The position numbers were made by a program, and so were the translations under genes. A stretch of DNA of 14,779 bases. Source: Planctomycetota bacterium (GTDB taxonomy: Bacteria > Planctomycetota > Planctomycetia > Pirellulales > S012-138). This document shows, piece after piece, positions 6,889 through 11,317 of this stretch; the first letter of the stretch is position 1, and every line of letters begins with the position of its first letter. The notes beneath the pieces are model-generated. The model saw only the letters and a program-made list of their open reading frames with translations, ran no database searches and had not been told where the DNA came from. Location: the NCBI GenBank assembly GCA_026982835.1, contig JALSGI010000539.1:1-14779 (forward strand). The letters run 5' to 3'.

Positions 6889-6930
6889 GGAGCGGAAGCT
6901 CCTTGGCGAGCCCCGGGCTTCAGCCCGGGG
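6889..6930 (+). repeat. GGAA-loop hairpin joined to a box-hairpin (CCGGGC stem)
   Basis: GGAGC-GGAA-GCTCC (6889-6902) is followed by TT, the GGCGAGCC box (6905-6912) and CCCCGGGC-TTCA-GCCCGGGG (6911-6930), a perfect 8-bp stem. The arrangement parallels 6622-6662 with a different stem sequence. Confidence 0.8.
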
Positions 6931-6962
6931 AGAGCCGCAAAATCGCTTTTGCTTGTTCTCCT

Positions 6963-6988
6963 CCGCCGACTGAAGTCGGCGGCTCGCC
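6963..6988 (-). repeat. Box-hairpin repeat, GCCGAC stem
   Basis: On the minus strand the GGCGAGCC box precedes CCGCCGAC-TTCA-GTCGGCGG with a perfect 8-bp stem (6982-6963). An identical unit in the opposite orientation is at 11002-11027. Confidence 0.8.
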
Positions 6989-7011
6989 ATGCCCCCACGC
7001 CTCCACGCCCT

Positions 7012-7037
7012 CGGCCGACTTACGCCGGCGGCTCGCC
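7012..7037 (-). repeat. Degenerate box-hairpin repeat
   Basis: The minus strand has the GGCGAGCC box and right-hand stem of the GCCGGC type, but its other arm reads GTCGGCCG with two mismatches around loop GTAA (7023-7020). It looks like a decayed or hybrid copy. Confidence 0.6.
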
Positions 7038-7066
7038 GTTTGTGAAAAAAACGCTCGTTCTTGCAC

Positions 7067-7158
7067 CGGCGAGCCGCGTGCGTCAGCACGCGGTTTTTTT
7101 GCCGCTGGCGTTGGTTCTTGCAGCTGCGAGCCGTGGGCGTAAGCCCACGGAGAGCATG
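7067..7158 (+). repeat. Two box-hairpins forming a composite block duplicated at 11132-11223
   Basis: The first hairpin CCGCGTGC-GTCA-GCACGCGG (7074-7093) is followed by seven Ts (7094-7100) and could act as a plus-strand intrinsic terminator. A spacer of about 25 bases leads to GCGAGCC and the hairpin CCGTGGGC-GTAA-GCCCACGG (7131-7150), then AGAGCATG. Bases 7074-7158 match the reverse complement of 11132-11216 with about 8 differences in 85, and 7126-7158 match 11132-11164 exactly. Confidence 0.8.
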
Positions 7159-7188
7159 ACAATCGTGCGCCGTTTTCTTGTTCATCCT

Positions 7189-7247
7189 CCTGGAGCTAAC
7201 GCTCCCGGCTGGCTGTTCAACCGCCGGCTTACGCCGGCGGCTCGCCG
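7189..7247 (-). repeat. Box-hairpin tandem pair 2
   Basis: On the minus strand: GGCGAGCC box, CCGCCGGC-GTAA-GCCGGCGG (7240-7221, perfect), linker TTGAAC, AGCCAGCC box, then GGGAGC-GTTA-GCTCC (7206-7192) with one outer mismatch. Same order and linker as at 6535-6592 and 10970-11027. Confidence 0.8.
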
Positions 7248-7277
7248 GTTATGAAAGTTTGCGTCTATTGTTGCGTC

Positions 7278-7404
7278 GGAGCGGCAGCTCCTTGGCGCAA
7301 GCCGCAAGTCGCACGCCGCAAGCCGTTTCTTGCCCGGTGCGGAAGCACCGCCCTCAAGCCTCCAGGCCCCCAAGCCTCCATCCCCTCCCGCGGCTAAAGC
7401 CGCG
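7278..7404 (+). repeat. GGAGC and GGTGC hairpins each followed by heptad repeats, then a TAAA-loop hairpin
   Basis: GGAGC-GGCA-GCTCC (7278-7291) is followed by four 7-base units GCGCAAG, CCGCAAG, TCGCACG, CCGCAAG (7295-7322). GGTGC-GGAA-GCACC (7336-7349) is followed by CCTCAAG, CCTCCAG, a 9-base variant and CCTCCAT (7352-7381). CGCGGC-TAAA-GCCGCG (7389-7404) closes the block next to a CTCGCC box. Confidence 0.75.
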
Positions 7405-7435
7405 CACCTCGCCGGGCGCGGAATCACCGAGTAAA

Positions 7436-7459
7436 GCTAGCAGGTGCTAGCAGGCTAGC
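7436..7459. repeat. Three closely spaced GCTAGC palindromes
   Basis: GCTAGC occurs at 7436-7441, 7446-7451 and 7454-7459, separated by AGGT and AG. The spacing is irregular (10 and 8 bases). It lies about 240 bases upstream of the flagellin start. Its role is unknown. Confidence 0.5.
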
Positions 7460-7700
7460 CATGGACGCGCCGGAGGTGCTCGGGTCGGGAGCGGTTTTTC
7501 CGGCGGTTGCTCTGCGTGCCGGTCGTAGCGGTTCTTCCGCGCAAGGGGCCTCCGGCAAGCTATAGTTGATCTGGACCCGGCCCCTTGGCTCCCTCCCCCC
7601 CCGGAGGCGTCCGGTCCCGGCTTGCCGCAGTCACGGAGCGAAAAACGCGGCAGTCGCGTGCCTTCCCCCCAAAATGTCCTCCTGGGAGAGAGAGCAGACG

Positions 7701-9803
7701 ATGGGCCTGTTCGGCGTCCAACTGACCGGCGTTCAGCTTCGGATCCTCCACTCGCTCAATCGGGCCAACCAGGCGGCCCAGCAAAACCTGCTGCGGCTTT
7801 CCACGGGCAAGAAGATCAACGCGGCCAAGGACGATCCCAGCGGGGCGGTGCGGCTGGCGCTGCTGGAAAGCCAGCTCACCCGGTGGACCAAGGCCAGCGC
7901 GAACGTCTCCCAAGCCTCCAGCATGGTCAGCCAGGTACAGCTGACCGTGGACCAGATCCGCACCCAGCTGGACACCATCCGCACGCTGCTGCTGCAAGAC
8001 GCCGACGGGTCGCTCAGCTCCAGCCAGCGGGCGGCCAACCAGGCCCAGATCGACCAGGCCCTGGACCAGATCAACGCCCTGGCCACCACCGAGATAAACG
8101 GACGCCGCGTGCTGGAGGGCTCGGCCGACTTCGACGTGCTGGGCGCCGACCCCAGCCAGATCAAGCAGGTGCGGGTGTTTGCCGGGGGGAACAGCCCGCA
8201 GCAGTTCAGCGGCCAGGTGATCGAAGCGGCCCAGCAGGCCGAGCTGTTCTACGACGCCGGCGGCAGCACCATCAGCAGCGATCTGGACTTTACCATCACC
8301 GGCAAGTTGGGCTCGGCCACCATCACCGTGCAGGCCGTGGAGAACCTGTCGATTGCCGACTTCGTCAAGCGGATCAACCAGCAAAGCTACATCACCGGCG
8401 TGGTAGCCGAGGTGGACCCGAACAACTCCAACGGCGTGCGGTTCTACTCGGTGGAATACGGTACCGACGCCTTCATCCAGATCACTCCCGGCTCGCAGCC
8501 GATTGTGGTCACCGGCGGCCACGGCGACGGCACGGCCAACGGCACCAACGCCGTGGTCGAGATCAACGGGCGGACCATCACTGGCGATACGCGCAACGAA
8601 AACGCCTCGCTGATCCACTCCACCACCGACGGCACCATCGCCCAATCGGCCACGTTCGACCTGACGGGCAACCTGGGCACGGCCACCATCAGTGTTACCC
8701 AGGGCGAGAGCCTGCAAACGGTAGCCGACCGGATCAACACTCAGAGTGGCACCACCGGCGTGGTGGCCGAAGTCTCCGGCAACGACCTGGTGCTCAAGAG
8801 CCAGACCACCGGCTCCTCGGCCACGATCACGCTGGAGGTGACCGACCAGGGCGTGTTCGCCGTCAGCCCGGGAAGCAAGGCCACGCTGGTAAGCAGCACC
8901 CCGCGGCAGCGGGCGCAGCTTTTCTACAACACCACCGACGGCCTGGTGGCCAGCAACGCCACGGTGACTATCGCGGGCAACTCCGGCAGCTACCAGTTCA
9001 CCTTCACCCAGGGCCAGACGCTCCTCAGCGCCGCTTCCCAGATCAACCAGCAGACGCTGGTCACCGGGGTACAGGCCACCGTGCAGGGGAACCAGCTCAT
9101 CCTGGAAAGCACCACCTTCGGCGAAAGCGCCACCGTGTCGGTCACCGTGGACTCCGGTTCCTTTCCCGTCACCGGCGGCAACGGCAACGGCACGGCCAAC
9201 GGCGTAAACGCCCAAACCCAGGTCAGCGGCACCGACGCAACCCAGGGGGACCCGAACCTCCAGGGCAATACGCTGGTGTATGCCCAGGGGGGCGTGCACC
9301 TGGAGATCGAGTTTGCCCCGGGCTTTAGCGGCAGTTTCGGTCCCTTGCAACTGCAGGACAACTCGCTGCGGTTTGCCCTCTCGGGCGATCCGCGTTCCTT
9401 GTCGCGGCTGGCCGTTCCCAGCCTGCTCCCCTCGGCCCTGGGCGGCCCCAGCGGCACGCTGGATCAACTCCGCTCCGGCGGGGGGCTGGACGGCCTGGGG
9501 GACAACACCGCCGCGGCCATCCGCGTGGTGGACGAGGCCCTGGGCGTGCTGGATCGCGCCGAGGGGATCATCGACGGATTTGCCAACGCCACCATCTCCG
9601 CAGCCCAATCGGTCGCCGACAGCTTCGTCACCGAAGTGCAAAACTCCATCAACCAGCTCAACCAGGTGGACAACGACGAAGAAAACACCCTGCTGGCCCT
9701 CAACCAGGCCCTGGTCGGCAACGCCAGCGCCGCCCTGGCCATCCTGGCCCAAAACCGCCAATCGATCCTGGACCTGGTCAAGCAACTGGCCGGGTTGATC
9801 TAA
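7701..9803 (+). CDS. Large flagellin with a three-repeat central insertion
   Basis: A 700-residue flagellin-family filament protein. Residues 1 to about 140 form the helical N-terminal domain, including LLRLSTGKKINAAKDDPSG, the hallmark flagellin segment. The last 105 or so residues are the helical C-terminal domain, ending ILAQNRQSILDLVKQLAGLI. Between them, about residues 178-505 contain three divergent repeats of about 100 residues resembling the flagellin hook IN motif (beta-strand, then a helix of ADxINxQ type, then TGVxAxV). Two end in near-identical GGxGxGTANGxNA segments. The insertion should be surface-exposed on the filament. Typical flagellins are 270-500 residues. The ATG at 7701 fits the family N-terminus and has GGGAGAGAG about 10-12 bases upstream; in-frame starts at 7566 and 7674 add unrelated residues. 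No chaperone or other flagellar gene is adjacent. FlgL-like hook proteins share the fold, but the C-terminus favours flagellin. Confidence 0.92.
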   Translation: MGLFGVQLTGVQLRILHSLNRANQAAQQNLLRLSTGKKINAAKDDPSGAVRLALLESQLTRWTKASANVSQASSMVSQVQLTVDQIRTQLDTIRTLLLQDADGSLSSSQRAANQAQIDQALDQINALATTEINGRRVLEGSADFDVLGADPSQIKQVRVFAGGNSPQQFSGQVIEAAQQAELFYDAGGSTISSDLDFTITGKLGSATITVQAVENLSIADFVKRINQQSYITGVVAEVDPNNSNGVRFYSVEYGTDAFIQITPGSQPIVVTGGHGDGTANGTNAVVEINGRTITGDTRNENASLIHSTTDGTIAQSATFDLTGNLGTATISVTQGESLQTVADRINTQSGTTGVVAEVSGNDLVLKSQTTGSSATITLEVTDQGVFAVSPGSKATLVSSTPRQRAQLFYNTTDGLVASNATVTIAGNSGSYQFTFTQGQTLLSAASQINQQTLVTGVQATVQGNQLILESTTFGESATVSVTVDSGSFPVTGGNGNGTANGVNAQTQVSGTDATQGDPNLQGNTLVYAQGGVHLEIEFAPGFSGSFGPLQLQDNSLRFALSGDPRSLSRLAVPSLLPSALGGPSGTLDQLRSGGGLDGLGDNTAAAIRVVDEALGVLDRAEGIIDGFANATISAAQSVADSFVTEVQNSINQLNQVDNDEENTLLALNQALVGNASAALAILAQNRQSILDLVKQLAGLI

Positions 9804-9815
9804 AGAGAAACCGAT

Positions 9816-9866
9816 CCACAAGCGGTGCGCCCGAACACTGAAAAGTGCGCCCCTTGTGGTTCTATC
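9816..9866 (+). terminator. Possible flagellin terminator hairpin
   Basis: CCACAAG (9816-9822) pairs with CTTGTGG (9853-9859) just after the flagellin stop. Further imperfect pairing inside involves GG-GCGC and GCGCCCC. Only a weak T-rich tail (TTCTAT) follows, so Rho-independent function is uncertain. Confidence 0.4.
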
Positions 9867-9900
9867 ACCAACGGCCGGGAGGATCGGGGAAGCACCTCTC

Positions 9901-9927
9901 CCCCCGGCTAAAGCCGGAGGGCTCGCC
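9901..9927 (-). repeat. TAAA-loop hairpin with GGCGAGCC-like box
   Basis: CCGGC-TAAA-GCCGG (9904-9917) is followed by AGG and GCTCGCC, the complement of the GGCGAGC box. It is the only repeat in the 218-base gap between the flagellin and DUF1080 genes. The sequence CCCCTTGTGG occurs both at 9850-9859 and about 10000-10009 in this gap; the rest is unremarkable. Confidence 0.6.
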
Positions 9928-10021
9928 TCCTGGTTCCCCCATCCCCCGCGCCCGTGGGCAAGGCAGTGCCGGCTAGGGGTTTCTCAGAACCAAGCCGTAC
10001 CCCTTGTGGCGAGGTTTTCTT

Positions 10022-10657
10022 TTAATCGTACGAGCGGATGCGGATGTTGCGGAAATCCACCCGCGTGCCGTGGCCCAGAAAACCGATGTAGCCCCGGGAA
10101 CGCTTCAGCCCGGGATGAGGGCGGTGATCCACCGTTTTGCCCCCTGGGGCCGCCTGGTCGACGTTGGCATCGACGACCACCGCCCCGTTGAGCTTCACCC
10201 GCACGTGCCGCCCGCGCACGGATATCAGCATCTGGTTCCACTGCCCGGCCGGCTTCAAGTGCCCTCGCCTGGCCGGCACCACCCCGTAGAGGCTGCCGCA
10301 GAACTGATAGGGCTTGAGATTCTTGTACCGAGGAGCGTAGTCGTCCAGGATCTGGATTTCGTTTCCGTCAAACGTGGGATGTCCCTTCAGCGGTGCCCGG
10401 AACGCAATGCCGTTATTGGCCCCCGGCGTGAGCCGAAACTCCAGGTACAGCTCAAAGTCCCCGTACTGCTTCTTGGTGAACAGATTGTGGCTTTTGGGCG
10501 TGGCCACGATCACGCCGTCCTGCACCACGTAGCCCTTCAGGTCCCCTTGCCAGCCGCTGAGGTCCTTGCCATTGAACAGCGGGACCCACTCCTGGGCCGA
10601 AGCTACTCCAGCCGCCAGCACCAACCACGCCACAAGCAGAGAGCACGCTGCACGCAT
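10022..10657 (-). CDS. Secreted DUF1080 / 3-keto-disaccharide hydrolase-family protein
   Basis: A 211-residue protein with a cleavable signal peptide at residues 1-21 (hydrophobic LLVAWLVLAAG, then ASA before QEW). The mature part begins with WVPLFNGKDLSGW (24-36), the hallmark of DUF1080 (PF06439), a jelly-roll fold. Later family segments are FELYLEFRL (68-76), NNGIAFRAP (81-89), NEIQILDD (99-106), GSLYG (121-125) and the closing IGFLGHG-DFRNIRIR. Some members hydrolyse 3-keto-glycosides; others may only bind sugar. The family is greatly expanded in planctomycetes. The ATG at 10657 has AAGGAG exactly 7 bases upstream; the open frame extends to 10804 but only through repeat sequence. It faces the flagellin tail to tail and no partner oxidoreductase gene is adjacent. 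Confidence 0.92.
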   Translation of the reverse strand: MRAACSLLVAWLVLAAGVASAQEWVPLFNGKDLSGWQGDLKGYVVQDGVIVATPKSHNLFTKKQYGDFELYLEFRLTPGANNGIAFRAPLKGHPTFDGNEIQILDDYAPRYKNLKPYQFCGSLYGVVPARRGHLKPAGQWNQMLISVRGRHVRVKLNGAVVVDANVDQAAPGGKTVDHRPHPGLKRSRGYIGFLGHGTRVDFRNIRIRSYD

Positions 10658-10755
10658 CCGAGGGCTCCTTCGGTTTCTCAGGGGGGTGGGAGATTCGGAG
10701 GAAAACGCAACGCCTCTTATTGTAATCCTGCGGCCACAGCATGCCAGCAGCCTCA

Positions 10756-10938
10756 GTATCGGCGTGCGGCTTGCGCCGGTTTTTCCGCACCGGGGTGAGA
10801 ACAAACGTCAACTTGCCCAACAAGAGCCCCCCACGTAAGCGGGGGGAGAAACCGCATCGGCTTGCGGCGTGCGCCGTGCGCCGGAGCTTCCGCACCGGAG
10901 GTCTTGGGTCGTGGGTCTTGCGGCGGTGCTTCCGCACC
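10756..10938 (-). repeat. Composite heptad and hairpin block, inverted homologue of 6789-6882
   Basis: On the minus strand: GGTGC-GGAA-GCACC (10938-10925), heptads CGCAAGA, CCCACGA, CCCAAGA (10922-10902), a GGTGCGGAAGCTCC hairpin with one mismatch, heptads GCGCACG, GCGCACG, CCGCAAG, CCGATGC (10881-10854), a degenerate CCCCC/GGGGG hairpin near 10827-10846, and a further tract GCGCAAG, CCGCACG, CCGATAC (10776-10756). The first part aligns base for base with 6789-6840 apart from one missing heptad. Confidence 0.78.
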
Positions 10939-10969
10939 AGTGCAAGAACAAGCGCCAATTCTTGCAACC

Positions 10970-11027
10970 GGCCAGCCGCCGGCGTGAGCCGTCGGTTGAA
11001 CGGCGAGCCGCCGACTTCAGTCGGCGG
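10970..11027 (+). repeat. Box-hairpin tandem pair 3
   Basis: GGCCAGCC box, CCGCCGGC-GTGA-GCCGTCGG (10976-10995, one mismatch), linker TTGAAC, GGCGAGCC box, CCGCCGAC-TTCA-GTCGGCGG (11008-11027, perfect). The linker matches the pair at 7189-7247, with the order of the two box types exchanged. Confidence 0.8.
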
Positions 11028-11078
11028 AGATTAAAGCGACTTCAACACCAAGAGCAGAGACTAATTCTCCGCATCACC

Positions 11079-11223
11079 GCGAGCCGGGAGCACGAGCTCC
11101 CGGAGCGGAACAAGAAACCTGCGTATGCTGCCATGCTCTCCGTGGGCTTACGCCCACGGCTCGCGGCTGTGAGAACCAGCGCCAGCGGCAAAACAACCGC
11201 GGGCTCCCGCACGCGGCTGGCCG
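11079..11223. repeat. Three box-hairpins, inverted homologue of 7066-7208
   Basis: CCGGGAGC-ACGA-GCTCCCGG (11084-11103, plus-strand box GCGAGCC), then in minus orientation CCGTGGGC-GTAA-GCCCACGG (11159-11140) and CCGCGTGC-GGGA-GCCCGCGG (11216-11197, one mismatch). The reverse complement aligns with 7066-7208 through all three hairpins and spacers; 11132-11164 is identical to 7126-7158. Confidence 0.8.
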
Positions 11224-11317
11224 GGCGGGAATCGGCGTCATCTCTGGTCAAAATAGCTAAAAGGTGGATCGCGGTTGGGCTGAAATGAACAGAAGCCGCT
11301 GGCTTTTCCAAGAGCTG

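Larger units (their letters stand above)
6416..7700. other. 1.3-kb non-coding mosaic of hairpin and heptad repeats
   Basis: Between the transporter start and the flagellin start there is no convincing gene. The open frames seen on both strands translate to recurring words produced by the repeats and disagree with each other across frames. From about 6530 to 7404 almost every base belongs to a hairpin, its flanking box or a heptad tract, itemised separately. From 7405 to 7700 there is a run of GCTAGC palindromes (7436-7459) and then the flagellin leader. TATAGT at 7561-7566 resembles a -10 box, but no matching -35, sigma-28 or sigma-54 site is clear. Confidence 0.75.
10658..11317. other. 660-base non-coding mosaic of hairpin and heptad repeats
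   Basis: The gap upstream of the DUF1080 gene and downstream of the 919-residue protein gene holds no credible coding sequence. The DUF1080 promoter should lie within about 10670-10740, but no clear boxes were identified. The repeats are itemised separately. Bases 11028-11078 and 11224-11317 show nothing recognisable. Confidence 0.7.

Noticed and set aside
6535..7404. CRISPR array.
   Set aside because: The repeats are hairpins with changing stems, irregular spacing and both orientations; there are no constant repeats with unique equal-length spacers and no cas genes.
6563..7427. Several open frames of 80-280 codons in the repeat-filled gap.
   Set aside because: They exist in many frames at once and translate the hairpin repeats into recurrent peptide words; no start signals or family resemblance.
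7561..7566. TATAGT as a flagellin -10 box.
   Set aside because: No acceptable -35 at 16-18 bases and no sigma-28 or sigma-54 pattern; too weak to list as a promoter.
7560..9821. A 753-codon open frame antisense to the flagellin.
   Set aside because: It exactly shadows the flagellin gene and results from GC-rich codon use; its translation is rich in Gly, Val, His and Gln with no family signs, while the plus-strand protein has clear flagellin domains.
10090..10120. CCCGGG...TTCAGCCCGGG resemblance to the box-hairpin family inside the DUF1080 gene, and a similar TTCAGCCC near 11590.
   Set aside because: They lack the box and the four-base loop geometry and lie in conserved coding sequence, so chance similarity is likelier.
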